Shown: piece by piece, positions 26,022 through 37,662 of the stretch | How positions within the stretch are numbered: the stretch's first letter is position 1 | Layout: every line of letters starts with the position of its first letter | Notes under the pieces: model-generated | Seen by the model: only the letters and a program-made list of their open reading frames with translations | Told to the model about the DNA's origin: nothing | The model's database searches: none | Position numbers and translations under genes: made by a program | DNA from: Pseudorhizobium pelagicum | GTDB lineage: Bacteria; Pseudomonadota; Alphaproteobacteria; Rhizobiales; Rhizobiaceae | Reading direction: 5' to 3' | Length of the DNA stretch: 64,000 nucleotides | Assembly (NCBI GenBank): GCA_000722615.1 | Contig: JOKI01000021.1 | Coordinates: 25,919-89,918 of the forward strand

Positions 26022-26027
26022 GACCCC

Positions 26028-26765
26028 ATGCCCGTTGCTGCCCTCTTCCGAGACGATTTCTATCTGAAGACCGCCGAAGCCACCGTCACCGCCGTCCACG
26101 AGGATGGCGGGATAGAACTCGACCAGACATGCTTTTATGCGACCTCCGGAGGGCAGCCCGGGGATACGGGTCATCTGGAGCGCGCAGACGGCAGCCGCAT
26201 CCAGCTTGGACAGACCAGGCATGGCGCCAGCAAGGACATCATCCTCCACATGCCGCTCGACGGGCAGCCGCAGCCCTTCGTCGGCGAGCGGCTCAAGCTC
26301 GCCATCGACTGGGATCGCCGCCACCGCCTGATGCGCATGCACACGGCCTGCCATCTCCTGTCCGTGGTCTGCCCGCACCCGATCACGGGCGCTGCCGTCG
26401 GCGAAGATGATTCCCGCGTCGACTTCGACATGAGCGAGACGATCGACAAGGACGCGGTGACGGCGCAGCTGATGGCGCTCGTGAATGCGGATCATCCGGT
26501 CTATCTCCAGTGGATCACCGACGAGGAGCTTGCAGCCAATCCGGGCATCGTGAAATCGAAGAACGTTCGCCCTCCCGTCGGGCTCGGACGCGTCAGCCTG
26601 GTCTGCATCGGCGACAACTCCAGCGTTGACAGCCAGCCCTGCGGCGGCACACATGTGGCCCGGACCGGAGAGATCGGCGCCATCCACATTGCCAAGATCG
26701 AAAAGAAGGGCAAGGAGAACCGGCGGTTCCGCATTCGCTTCGGCGAAGCTCCGGCGGAAACCTGA
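26028..26765 (+). CDS. alaX: Alanyl-tRNA editing protein (AlaX family)
   Basis: 245 residues homologous to the editing domain of AlaRS, which removes Ser or Gly mischarged on tRNA-Ala. Metal-binding motifs are intact: H105 and H109 in RMHTACHLL, and the CGGTHV motif in the last third. It has the FYATSGGQPGDTG segment, placing it in the AlaX type II-like group. It is only 6 bases after cysK and 22 bases before sseA. Confidence 0.92.
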   Translation: MPVAALFRDDFYLKTAEATVTAVHEDGGIELDQTCFYATSGGQPGDTGHLERADGSRIQLGQTRHGASKDIILHMPLDGQPQPFVGERLKLAIDWDRRHRLMRMHTACHLLSVVCPHPITGAAVGEDDSRVDFDMSETIDKDAVTAQLMALVNADHPVYLQWITDEELAANPGIVKSKNVRPPVGLGRVSLVCIGDNSSVDSQPCGGTHVARTGEIGAIHIAKIEKKGKENRRFRIRFGEAPAET

Positions 26766-26787
26766 CGCCAACAAAATGAGGATGCCC

Positions 26788-27651
26788 ATGACCCAGTCCA
26801 GCCGTTTCGTCGTTTCGTCCGAATGGCTCGAGGGGGAGCTCGGCAGCCCCGACCTGCGCATCGTCGACGCCTCCTTCTACCTTCCCGCCCAGAAGCGGGA
26901 TGCGGACGCCGAGTATGCGGCGGGCCATATTCCGGGCGCCGTCCGTTTCGATCACGACAGGATTGCCGACCATTCCACCGATCTGCCGCACATGGTGCCC
27001 TCGCCCGCGGCGTTCGCGGAGGCGGTCGGCAAGATGGGAATCAGCGAGACCGACCGGATCGTCATCTACGATGGGCCCGGCATCTTTTCCGCCCCGCGCG
27101 GCTGGTGGCTGTTCCGCGTCATGGGCGCCCAGAACGTCTTGGTTCTCGATGGCGGCCTCGATGGCTGGCGGCGCGAGGGCCGACCGCTCGAAACCACCGT
27201 TCCAACGCCCGAAGAACGCCTGTTCACGCCGGCCCTGCAGCCGGAAAAGGTCATCGATCTCGACACGATGAGACTGATCGTCGATGCCGGTACCATACAG
27301 ATCGCCGACGCTCGCGGCGCGGCGCGCTTCGAGGGAACGGAGCCGGAGCCGCGTCAGGGGCTTCGGTCCGGACATATGCCCGGCGCCCGCAACCTGCCGT
27401 CCAATCTGTTTTCCGCCGAGGGCAAGCTGAAGCCCGTGCCGGAGCTGCGCGCGATTCTGGAAGGCGCCGGCCTCGATCTCGACCGTCCAGTGGTGACGAG
27501 CTGCGGCTCGGGCGTCACGGCCGCGATCATCACGCTTGCGCTCCACTCCGTGGGGCACGAGGACAATGCACTTTATGACGGGTCGTGGACGCAGTGGGGT
27601 GGACACTCCGACACGCCGGTCGTCACCGGTCCCGCAGCGGACAGGACCTGA
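26788..27651 (+). CDS. sseA: 3-mercaptopyruvate sulfurtransferase
   Basis: 287 residues, two rhodanese domains; the N-terminal one is inactive and the C-terminal one carries the active cysteine C239 in TSCGSGVTA, the loop typical of mercaptopyruvate sulfurtransferases rather than thiosulfate rhodaneses. It transfers sulfur from 3-mercaptopyruvate to thiols or cyanide. GAGG 6 bases upstream favours the ATG at 26788 over those at 26776 and 26782. It lies within the cysteine-metabolism cluster. Confidence 0.92.
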   Translation: MTQSSRFVVSSEWLEGELGSPDLRIVDASFYLPAQKRDADAEYAAGHIPGAVRFDHDRIADHSTDLPHMVPSPAAFAEAVGKMGISETDRIVIYDGPGIFSAPRGWWLFRVMGAQNVLVLDGGLDGWRREGRPLETTVPTPEERLFTPALQPEKVIDLDTMRLIVDAGTIQIADARGAARFEGTEPEPRQGLRSGHMPGARNLPSNLFSAEGKLKPVPELRAILEGAGLDLDRPVVTSCGSGVTAAIITLALHSVGHEDNALYDGSWTQWGGHSDTPVVTGPAADRT

Positions 27652-27655
27652 ACGC

Positions 27656-28213
27656 ATGGCCAAGATACCCACGCCCCTGACGGCGCATGTCACCCAGCTC
27701 GAGATGACGGCGCCGCCCAAGGCTTCGCTTCCGGTGCCCGTGAACCTGCAGACGGCCGTCATCCGGGCGCCGGACATCCCGTTGCATTTCTACCGCTATC
27801 TCTACCGGCAGGTCGGCAAGCGCTGGCACTGGTACAACCGGCTGAAGATGACCGACGAGCAGCTGGCAGCCATCATCCACAACCCTCGGGTTTCGGTGAC
27901 CGTGCTCTACGTCAACGGCGCGCCGGCCGGCTTCTTCGAATTGTCGAAGGAAAGCGGCGACTGGACCGAACTCTCCTATTTCGGCCTCTTCGAACATGCC
28001 ATTGGGCTCGGGATCGGCAAATGGTTCCTGCTGCAGGCGCTCTACGCCGCCTGGCAGGACATGCCGCAGAAGGTGACGGTGACGACCAACACGCTGGATC
28101 ATCCGCGGGCGCTGCAGCTCTACCAGATGATGGGGTTTGAGCCCGTGTCGACCAGCGAAGCCATCGTGCAGCCGATGACCGACAAAGAGCTGTTGAAGGT
28201 GCTCGACGGCTAA
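27656..28213 (+). CDS. GNAT family N-acetyltransferase
   Basis: 185 residues. The acetyl-CoA binding region reads IGLGIGKWFLLQALYAAW with the Q/RxxGxG/A-like loop, and the C-terminal LDHPRALQLYQMMGFEPV is a typical GNAT motif B. It lies 4 bases after sseA, so it is co-transcribed. The substrate is unknown; the linkage suggests a role in sulfur or amino-acid metabolism, but gene order is the only support. Confidence 0.85.
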   Translation: MAKIPTPLTAHVTQLEMTAPPKASLPVPVNLQTAVIRAPDIPLHFYRYLYRQVGKRWHWYNRLKMTDEQLAAIIHNPRVSVTVLYVNGAPAGFFELSKESGDWTELSYFGLFEHAIGLGIGKWFLLQALYAAWQDMPQKVTVTTNTLDHPRALQLYQMMGFEPVSTSEAIVQPMTDKELLKVLDG

Positions 28214-28287
28214 CTTCGCAGGAATCGGGTGGCTGGTCCGGTAGCAATCATGATGGATGAGCGGGTCCAACACGGAGACCGCCCATC

Positions 28288-28761
28288 ATGCCCCCGCTGA
28301 TCTTTACCGCCATGCCCACCGAACATGCCCATGCGCTGCAGTCCGGAGCCGATGACGCCTATGGGCGCCGGCCGGAGCGGATGGTGTCAACGGGCGGCGG
28401 CATGCCGTGCCGCCACTGCCTCGACCATATTGCGGAAGGCGCGGATATGCTCGTTGTCGCCTACCGTCCGTTTCCTGCGCTGCAGCCCTATGCGGAAACG
28501 GGGCCGATCTTCCTGCATGCGGAAGCATGCCCGCGTTACGCGGCGACCGAAGTGCCGCCGCCGATCCTCGCCACCAGTCCCGACTTCATTCTCCGCGGCT
28601 ACGGGGCGGACGACCGCATCGTCTATGGCACAGGGGCAGTCACACTGCAGGAGAACATCGTCTCGCGTGCGGATGAGCTGCTGGCGCGGGCGGATGTCGC
28701 CTATGTCCACGTCCGCTCGGCGCGCAACAATTGCTATCAGTGCCGGGTAGACCGGGCCTGA
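28288..28761 (+). CDS. DUF1203 domain protein
   Basis: 157 residues. The family pattern is clear: MPCRHCLDHIAEGADMLVVAYRPF, then LQPYAETGPIFLHAEACPRY and C-terminal YVHVRSARNNCYQCRV. Conserved Cys and His residues suggest metal or redox chemistry, but the function is unknown. GGAG lies about 11 bases upstream of the ATG. It is 74 bases after the GNAT gene and may be read through from the cysK cluster. Confidence 0.85.
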   Translation: MPPLIFTAMPTEHAHALQSGADDAYGRRPERMVSTGGGMPCRHCLDHIAEGADMLVVAYRPFPALQPYAETGPIFLHAEACPRYAATEVPPPILATSPDFILRGYGADDRIVYGTGAVTLQENIVSRADELLARADVAYVHVRSARNNCYQCRVDRA

Positions 28762-28848
28762 CCGACGTCAGCCGTTTGAACTCCAACCCGCGATCTGCTG
28801 CGGCAGGCAGGGCGGCCGTCATCGCAGCCGCCCTGCCCTCCCCAACCG

Positions 28849-29967
<1,119 letters not shown>

Positions 29968-30031
29968 GCAGCGTTCCTCTCCTCTGATGGCATTCCGCCA
30001 GTTGTTCTGAGGATGAAACCAGACCAAAAAA

Positions 30032-30124
30032 CGCAAGCAATGTCCTTGCGAAGGTGGATTGGCTTCGGCCGGATTTTCGTGGATATTTGCAAGGTGACGC
30101 CAGCTTTCCGGAGATACTTGCAAG
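30032..30124. promoter_or_regulatory. Phased CTTGC-type operator sites between ald and aldR
   Basis: Three related elements: a perfect inverted repeat CGCAAG-N7-CTTGCG (30032-30050), TTTGCAAG (30086-30093) and the palindrome CTTGCAAG (30117-30124). The last two are embedded in longer similar sequences GATATTTGCAAG and GATACTTGCAAG exactly 31 bases apart, about three helical turns, as expected for multimeric Lrp-type regulators. The last element touches the proposed regulator start codon, suggesting autoregulation. Confidence 0.55.
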
Positions 30125-30585
30125 TGCAGCAGCCAGACTCCATCGATCTTGCAATGATGCGGATCCTCCAGCAGGAGGGACGGATCTCCAACGCAGAGCT
30201 TGCCCAGCGGGTCGGGCTGTCGCAATCGGCCTGTTCGCGCCGCCTGGCGGCACTGGAGTCCGACCAGATCATCAGCGGCTATCACGCGCGCCTTTCCAAC
30301 AAGGCGCTCGACTACAAGATGATGGTCATCGTCCATATCTCCCTGTCGGGGCAGTTTGCCAAGACGCTCACCGAGTTCGAAGCGGCGGTGAAGCGCTGCC
30401 CCAACGTTCTCGTCTGTTACCTGATGTCCGGCGAATACGACTACATCCTGCGCGTGGCCGCCAAGGATCTGGAAGACTACGAGCGCATCCACCGCGACTG
30501 GCTCTCGGCGCTGCCGCATGTGGTCAAGATCAACTCGAGCTTTGCGCTGCGCGAGATCATCGACCGTCCGAACGTGGGGCTCTGA
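30124..30585 (+). CDS. aldR: Lrp/AsnC-family regulator of alanine dehydrogenase
   Basis: 153 residues from a GTG start ([20 protein letters not shown]): an N-terminal helix-turn-helix with [21 protein letters not shown] (about 17-40) and a C-terminal RAM ligand-binding domain with [19 protein letters not shown]. The GTG at 30124 gives the normal family length; GGAG lies 10 bases upstream. The frame stays open upstream, with alternatives at 30094 (GTG) and 30040 (ATG). It probably senses alanine and controls the divergent ald gene. Confidence 0.88.
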   Translation: MQQPDSIDLAMMRILQQEGRISNAELAQRVGLSQSACSRRLAALESDQIISGYHARLSNKALDYKMMVIVHISLSGQFAKTLTEFEAAVKRCPNVLVCYLMSGEYDYILRVAAKDLEDYERIHRDWLSALPHVVKINSSFALREIIDRPNVGL

Positions 30586-30710
30586 GCACACCCTCACCGC
30601 CCGCAGGACCTACAACCGGGCGGCCCGAACATTTTTAGCGGTCGTCGTAGGCCTGTTTCAATTTTTGTCAGTTACCAATCGAGGCAGAAGAACAACAGCA
30701 GGTGTGATCC

Positions 30711-31049
30711 ATGCCGTCGCCGATCCTCAGCATGAAGGTGCGTTCCGCGCCACGTCGCAAAACGCGCGTTGCCGGCACGGTGAAATATTTCGGCCAGACC
30801 GCCGAGGGTCGGGTCGTCGACCTCTCCGCCGTCGGCCTGGCGCTTGATCTTGCGGGTCCTTTCCACGCTGCAAATGGCAGTCCGGTAAAAATCGAGAGCG
30901 AAGAACTCGGCGTTCTGGAAGGTGTCGTGAAGTGGTGCCACGCCGGTCGCCTCGGCATAGAGTTCCGCCCGAATTCGAACGCCGCCGCGCAGGTCTCCGC
31001 CTATTTTCGATTCTTCCATCGGGACATCAAACCGATCTTGGCCCGTTAG
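30711..31049 (+). CDS. PilZ domain protein
   Basis: 112 residues, essentially one PilZ-like beta-barrel: RSAPRRKTRVAGTVKYFG carries a basic N-terminal motif related to RxxxR, and VVDLSAVGLALDL corresponds to the D/NxSxxG motif (here DLSAVG) that binds cyclic di-GMP. AGGTGTG precedes the ATG. It probably links c-di-GMP to motility or surface polysaccharide, but no target is encoded adjacent to it. Confidence 0.82.
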   Translation: MPSPILSMKVRSAPRRKTRVAGTVKYFGQTAEGRVVDLSAVGLALDLAGPFHAANGSPVKIESEELGVLEGVVKWCHAGRLGIEFRPNSNAAAQVSAYFRFFHRDIKPILAR

Positions 31050-31054
31050 CCAGC

Positions 31055-31762
31055 TTACCTTTGTCCCGCCTCGATGCTGAAGTTGTAGGGCTGAACATCG
31101 CGTGCACCAAAGGATCTGGCGAGGTCGTTCCAGTAGCTCCTGTTCACTCCGACGTCCAATGTCACAGGTCCTTCTCCTGCCACACGGGATGTGTCCAACT
31201 GCCTCAAATCCAATTCTGCCGGGTTCGTCGCTGGCCCCTTGAACAGAAGAACCTCAGTATCGTCAGGCACCACGAGCGCATTCGGCGAAGAGGGCACTAG
31301 CGGCTCGATCGCAATCGGCCTTCCGTCTGCCCCCAGGAAGGTAACGGAGCAATCCACGCACGCCTGCCCGGGGAAGCTGCCGTCCAGTTTCAGTTGGACA
31401 TCTGGAGGTATCGCGCCAGACTGGGCGTGCGCCGTGCCGATAATCCGAAATTGAACTGCGTCGGCCACCTTCAACTGGCTCGGTTCTTGCTGCGCACCGC
31501 TCACATAGGTGAGAATGGATGCCGGTGCTCCAAGACCGATCAACAGAGCCTTCTGTGCGCTCTGGCTTTCGTAGACGGCAGCCATCAGCGCTCCGATCAC
31601 GAAATAGATGATCATCGGCACGCTCGCCACGAGGATCGCGATCCAAATGTTCGGGGCGGTCATGAGCCATATGGCGATTATGCCGTTGTTCCATGCCTGC
31701 GACTTCTCCAGCAGGCTCGGCAGCAAGCCGCCAATCCCACCCACCAAGATGATCTTCCACAT
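31055..31762 (-). CDS. Orphan membrane protein, function unknown
   Basis: 235 residues from MWKIILVGGIGGLLPSLLEK. Three probable membrane helices lie in the first 95 residues (3-15 region, ILVASVPMIIYFVIGALMAA, ALLIGLGAPASILTYV). A periplasmic-looking C-terminal domain follows, with VQLKLDGSFPGQACVDCSVTFLG including a CVDC motif that could bind metal or form a disulfide. Start chosen from GGGGGT upstream; an earlier frame start at 31828 is less likely. It is A/T-richer than its neighbours and converges with the PilZ gene 5 bases away. No family recognised. Confidence 0.65.
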   Translation of the reverse strand: MWKIILVGGIGGLLPSLLEKSQAWNNGIIAIWLMTAPNIWIAILVASVPMIIYFVIGALMAAVYESQSAQKALLIGLGAPASILTYVSGAQQEPSQLKVADAVQFRIIGTAHAQSGAIPPDVQLKLDGSFPGQACVDCSVTFLGADGRPIAIEPLVPSSPNALVVPDDTEVLLFKGPATNPAELDLRQLDTSRVAGEGPVTLDVGVNRSYWNDLARSFGARDVQPYNFSIEAGQR

Positions 31763-31928
31763 AACGACCCCCAGTTGCAGTTGACGCTCCACCTTACACA
31801 AGGTTGCATAAACCATCAACACACTCATTAGATGCGCTGCGATGTAGCGGAACTGTCACTTTCCCGGTGTACTTGGCTGTAATTGCGCCTAATCTCGCCT
31901 TGGCAAACCGTCCCTACCGGAGTTCCCC

Positions 31929-33914
<1,986 letters not shown>

Positions 33915-33945
33915 GGCGAGCACCAGACGCCGCAGTTGCAATCCC

Positions 33946-33970
33946 AAGGCCGCCGTCAGGCGGCCTTTTT
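33946..33970 (+). terminator. Rho-independent terminator of cpdB
   Basis: 9-bp stem AAGGCCGCC / GGCGGCCTT with loop GTCA and a T run to 33970. The loop includes the stop codon of the convergent DUF2087 gene. Confidence 0.88.
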
Positions 33971-34516
33971 CGTCGGGCCGGGCAGCTTCTGCAGAAGCAG
34001 TTTCAGCTCCGGCGGCGGTGCCTTCTCAAGGCGACGATAGTCGCTGCCGTCGCGGTTCCTGCGCATCAAGCCGAGATCGACGAGATCGCGGCGCAGGAGC
34101 GCTGCATCGCCGAAGAGATGGAGATCGTTCAGGAGATCGCCGATCTCACGCTCGGAGAAGCTGCGCTTCGGCGGGATGCGCGACCACAGCAACCACAGGC
34201 AAAGCTCCTGCTGGGATCGCTTGCTCGGCCAGCGGATGATCCGGCCATCGGCATCGAAGACACGAAGGGTCCTGGCCACCCGCGTCTCGTCGGCCGGCGG
34301 CGGCGCGTCAGCAGTCATGGCCACGTCCGGGAGCGGATCTGTAATTCCGGCGCAGGATCGGAAGTGCTGGTAGTTTCGATAGCCGCCTGCCCTGCTCAAC
34401 AGGTTGAGCATCTCGACATGGCTCGGGGCATGGTCAAGCCGGGCGATCTGGTCGCGCAGCGATTTGGCGAAGGCCGACAGGTCGGCGACTTCCATCGGGA
34501 AGATGGTTCTGGTCAT
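33956..34516 (-). CDS. DUF2087 domain protein
   Basis: 186 residues. An N-terminal helical domain of about 60 residues (LSAFAKSLRDQIARLDHAPS with SHVEMLNLLSRAGGYRNYQHF, a common rhizobial N-module) is followed by DUF2087: RTLRVFDADGRIIRWPSKRSQQEL, then FSEREIGDLLNDLHLFGDAALLRRDLVD and LMRRNRDGSDYRR. DUF2087 is a winged-helix-like DNA-binding domain found in regulators; a transcription factor role is likely. Its C-terminal codons form part of the cpdB terminator stem. Confidence 0.8.
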   Translation of the reverse strand: MTRTIFPMEVADLSAFAKSLRDQIARLDHAPSHVEMLNLLSRAGGYRNYQHFRSCAGITDPLPDVAMTADAPPPADETRVARTLRVFDADGRIIRWPSKRSQQELCLWLLWSRIPPKRSFSEREIGDLLNDLHLFGDAALLRRDLVDLGLMRRNRDGSDYRRLEKAPPPELKLLLQKLPGPTKKAA

Positions 34517-34817
34517 CTCTTATCCTCGACGTGCCGGTCCATTTCAGGTGTCGATGGTCGCCGTCTTGTCGAGCAGGCACGGGATAAGTGCTGATGATCT
34601 CTTCTAATGCAGGTTTAGCTTCCCTTGCGGGACGGCGACGCCTCGGTGAACTGCTGACCGGTCAATGATTTGTAGCCGGACCACTGCCGGCCGTCAATCT
34701 GCCGCCTGCAGCGGCGGCCACCCCAAGGTTTTCGTCACTCATAAATGGGAGTGAGTCCCTTAGGTAAAATTACGTTAGCCCTCCAATGTCGGATCTCGCC
34801 ACAACAGGGGACGGGAA
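34517..34817. other. Intergenic promoter region between DUF2087 gene and chemoreceptor
   Basis: 301 bases. It contains short GC-rich inverted repeats around 34675-34720 (GCCGG / CCGGC type) and the leader of the chemoreceptor gene. No gene is convincing. Confidence 0.35.
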
Positions 34818-36506
34818 ATGTTCGGGAACTACTCAGCAGGAAAGTCGCCCAGCGACGATATGGCAGCACTATCCCGCTCTCAGGCACTGATCTGGTTCAA
34901 GCCGGATGGAACGGTCCTCAAAGCCAACGAGAACTTCTGCAAGGCGCTCGGCTACGACAGCAAGGAGATCGTCGGCAAGCATCACCGCGTCTTCTGCGAG
35001 GACGCCATCCGCAATTCCCCCGATTACACGCAGTTTTGGCAGGCCCTGTCCAAGGGGCAGTTCCAGCAAGGCCAGTTTCGACGCCAGAGCAAGGATGGCA
35101 ATGATGTCTGGATCGAAGCCAGCTATAATCCCGTCTACCATAGCGGCAAGGTCGTCGGCATCCTGAAGATTGCCTCCGACATCACCACGACCAAGATCGC
35201 TGCGCTTCACGACGAGAACAGGCTGCGCGCCATCGACAAGTCGCAGGCGATCATCGAATTCGAGCCGGACGGCACCATCGTCCAGCTCAACGACAACTTT
35301 CTGCAGGCCATGGGCTATACCGCGACCGAGGTCGTGGGGCAGCATCATCGGATGTTCTGCGACAAGTCGTATGTCGCCTCCGCGGAGTATGCAAAATTCT
35401 GGGAGCGCCTGCGGGCGGGCGAATTCATCGCCGACAATTTCGTACGCGTCGGCAAGGGCGGACGCCAGGTCTGGATCCAGGCCGCCTATACGCCCGTGTT
35501 CAGCTCGCGCGGGGTGGTCTATCGCGTCGTCAAGGTCGCCACCGATATCACCGCCCGCATGGTCGCGGTGGAAACCATCGGCAAGGCGATCTCGGAGATG
35601 GCGCATGGCGACCTGACCATCTCGATCGACAAGCCGGTGGACGCGGCCCTGGAGCAGACCCGCGCCGACTTCAACATGGCAGCACGGGCGCTGGAGAAGG
35701 CGATGCTTGCCATCCGTGTCTCCGCCGAATCGTTGAATGCCAACGCCAATGTCGTCAACTCGGTGTCCGACGATATCGCCAAGAATGCCGAAAAGCAGGC
35801 GGCCTCCGTCGAGGAGACGGCATCGGCGCTGGAACAGATCACCACGACGGTCCGCGACTCCAGCCAGAGAGCGAACGAGGCCAGCCGGCTGGTGGCCGCC
35901 ACCCGCAGCAGCGCGGAAACCTCCGGAAAGATCGTCCTGCAGGCCACGACAGCCATGCAGGAGATCGCCCAGTCCTCCCGCGAGATCGAGAACATCATCG
36001 GCGTCATCGACGGAATTGCGTTCCAGACCAACCTGCTGGCCCTCAACGCGGGTGTCGAGGCCGCTCGTGCCGGCGATGCCGGGAAAGGCTTCGCCGTCGT
36101 CGCGCAGGAGGTGCGCGAGCTGGCGCAGCGTTCCGCCAATGCCGCCAAGGAAATCAAGGGGCTGATCTCGTCGGCAGCACAGGCCGTGCAGCACGGCGTC
36201 TCCCTGGTCGACCAGACCGGGGATGCGCTCAAGCAGATCGTCCTGCAGGTGCAGGAGGTCGACGAGAACGTTCAGGCGATCTCGGTGGCATCCCGTGAAC
36301 AGGCTCAGGGCATCGGCGAAATCAACAACTCGATCAGCGTGCTCGACCAGGGCACTCAGAAGAATGCGGTCACGGTCGAGGAGGCCAATGCCGTATCGCA
36401 GACGCTGGCCCAGGAGGCCCAGAGCCTCTATGCGCTGGTGGCGCAGTTCCAGGTTTCCGGGGAAGAGGTGGCCAACCAGCGCCAGACGTTCCGGCGAGCC
36501 GGATAG
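34818..36506 (+). CDS. Soluble methyl-accepting chemotaxis protein with two PAS domains
   Basis: 562 residues without any membrane segment. PAS 1 (about 15-120, [20 protein letters not shown]) and PAS 2 (about 135-245, [20 protein letters not shown]) each end in the PAC-type [10 protein letters not shown] / [15 protein letters not shown]-like helix follows, then the signalling coiled coil with the canonical hairpin tip [20 protein letters not shown]. The C-terminus lacks a CheR-binding NWETF-type pentapeptide. PAS domains may bind haem or FAD and sense redox or oxygen from the cytoplasm, as in other rhizobial soluble receptors; the ligand is not evident. Confidence 0.92.
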   Translation: MFGNYSAGKSPSDDMAALSRSQALIWFKPDGTVLKANENFCKALGYDSKEIVGKHHRVFCEDAIRNSPDYTQFWQALSKGQFQQGQFRRQSKDGNDVWIEASYNPVYHSGKVVGILKIASDITTTKIAALHDENRLRAIDKSQAIIEFEPDGTIVQLNDNFLQAMGYTATEVVGQHHRMFCDKSYVASAEYAKFWERLRAGEFIADNFVRVGKGGRQVWIQAAYTPVFSSRGVVYRVVKVATDITARMVAVETIGKAISEMAHGDLTISIDKPVDAALEQTRADFNMAARALEKAMLAIRVSAESLNANANVVNSVSDDIAKNAEKQAASVEETASALEQITTTVRDSSQRANEASRLVAATRSSAETSGKIVLQATTAMQEIAQSSREIENIIGVIDGIAFQTNLLALNAGVEAARAGDAGKGFAVVAQEVRELAQRSANAAKEIKGLISSAAQAVQHGVSLVDQTGDALKQIVLQVQEVDENVQAISVASREQAQGIGEINNSISVLDQGTQKNAVTVEEANAVSQTLAQEAQSLYALVAQFQVSGEEVANQRQTFRRAG

Positions 36507-36557
36507 GCCGTTTGGCAATGTCGCACGATTGGGCAACCTGTCGCTTGCGACATCCTG

Positions 36558-37517
36558 TCAGCTCGCCAGATCCACGGTTCTGACCCGTTCCGCAAACGGG
36601 CGATCTGCACCGGCGGCATGACAGTTCGACAGCGTCGCCCGAAAGGCATCGATCAGCCAGGTTCCCGCGGGGCCTGGCGGATTGGATACCTTGCGAAGCG
36701 CATAGATCGGATATTCCCCCTGCTCGTAGGCATCGAGCTTCAACGCCACGAGCCGGCCGCTCTGCAAGTCCTCACGGACCAGCGAAGACGGCAGGCCGCC
36801 CCAGCCAAGACCGCCGCGAATGAGCTGATGTTTCGTGGCAATATCGCTGACCCGCCAGGTCTTGTAGGACAGGACGTTGAAATTGCGGCCATCCGTCAGG
36901 CCGGACGCATCGGTGACCACCAGTTGCGTCTCCTCGCGGACGTCGGACAGGGTCAGCGGCCGGTCGATCCGTCCCAGGGGATGCTCGGCGGCAGCGACGG
37001 GCACCATGTAGGAATGGCCGATCTTTTCCGCGACGATCGTGTCGTCCTGCTTCAGCAGTGCACCACCCAGTCCGATCCCGGCCCGGCCGGTGGCGACCAT
37101 GTCCATGACCATGCCGAGTTCGCCAACGTTAAGGTTCAGGGCAACCGTCGGGAACCGCCTGCCGAACTCCCGCAACTCATCGACCACGACCTCGGCCGGC
37201 ACCATGACGCTGATGGCAAGCGAAAGCTCCGGCTCCAGCCCTTGCTTGAAGCTCTTGGCCCTCGCCCGCATGACCTGCAGGTCGGCGACGATGCGGCGCG
37301 CATCCGGCAGCATCGCGCTGCCCGCGTCGGTCAGCCTCGGCTGGCGCAGGCCGCTGCGTTCAAACAGCGGTGCCTCGAGCTGCGCCTCAAGGTTGGCGAT
37401 CGTGTAGCTGATGACCGATTGCGCCCTGTTCAACGCGCGGGCGGCGGCCGAAAAACTGCCCGTCTCGGCGACGGCGAGAAAGACCTGCAACTGGTCGAGG
37501 GTCGGATTGGCATCCAT
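36558..37517 (-). CDS. LysR-family transcriptional regulator
   Basis: About 319 residues: N-terminal winged HTH (TLDQLQVFLAVAETGSFSAA, ALNRAQSVISYTIANLEAQL) and a LysR substrate-binding domain. The ATG at 37517 is preferred; the reading frame begins with a TTG at 37529 four codons earlier. It is transcribed divergently from the azoreductase-like gene across a gap carrying a TATC-N9-GATA inverted repeat, the usual layout for a LysR regulator and its target. Confidence 0.9.
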   Translation of the reverse strand: MDANPTLDQLQVFLAVAETGSFSAAARALNRAQSVISYTIANLEAQLEAPLFERSGLRQPRLTDAGSAMLPDARRIVADLQVMRARAKSFKQGLEPELSLAISVMVPAEVVVDELREFGRRFPTVALNLNVGELGMVMDMVATGRAGIGLGGALLKQDDTIVAEKIGHSYMVPVAAAEHPLGRIDRPLTLSDVREETQLVVTDASGLTDGRNFNVLSYKTWRVSDIATKHQLIRGGLGWGGLPSSLVREDLQSGRLVALKLDAYEQGEYPIYALRKVSNPPGPAGTWLIDAFRATLSNCHAAGADRPFAERVRTVDLAS

Positions 37518-37522
37518 GCATC

Positions 37523-37539
37523 TATCCAATCAATCGATA
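37523..37539. promoter_or_regulatory. Candidate LysR-type binding site
   Basis: Inverted repeat TATC-N9-GATA lying just upstream of the LysR gene start and facing the divergent azoR gene. It fits the T-N11-A rule of LysR operators. No second half-site cluster was verified. Confidence 0.4.
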
Positions 37540-37662
37540 TGAACCTTCTAGATTATCCCGGTTAAATCGATGGGCGGCAAGACTTATCTCATGGCTGACG
37601 GCGACCGATGCGTCGCCCACGACCTCCCAAGTCGACCACCGATCAAGCCAAGGAAGATTGCC

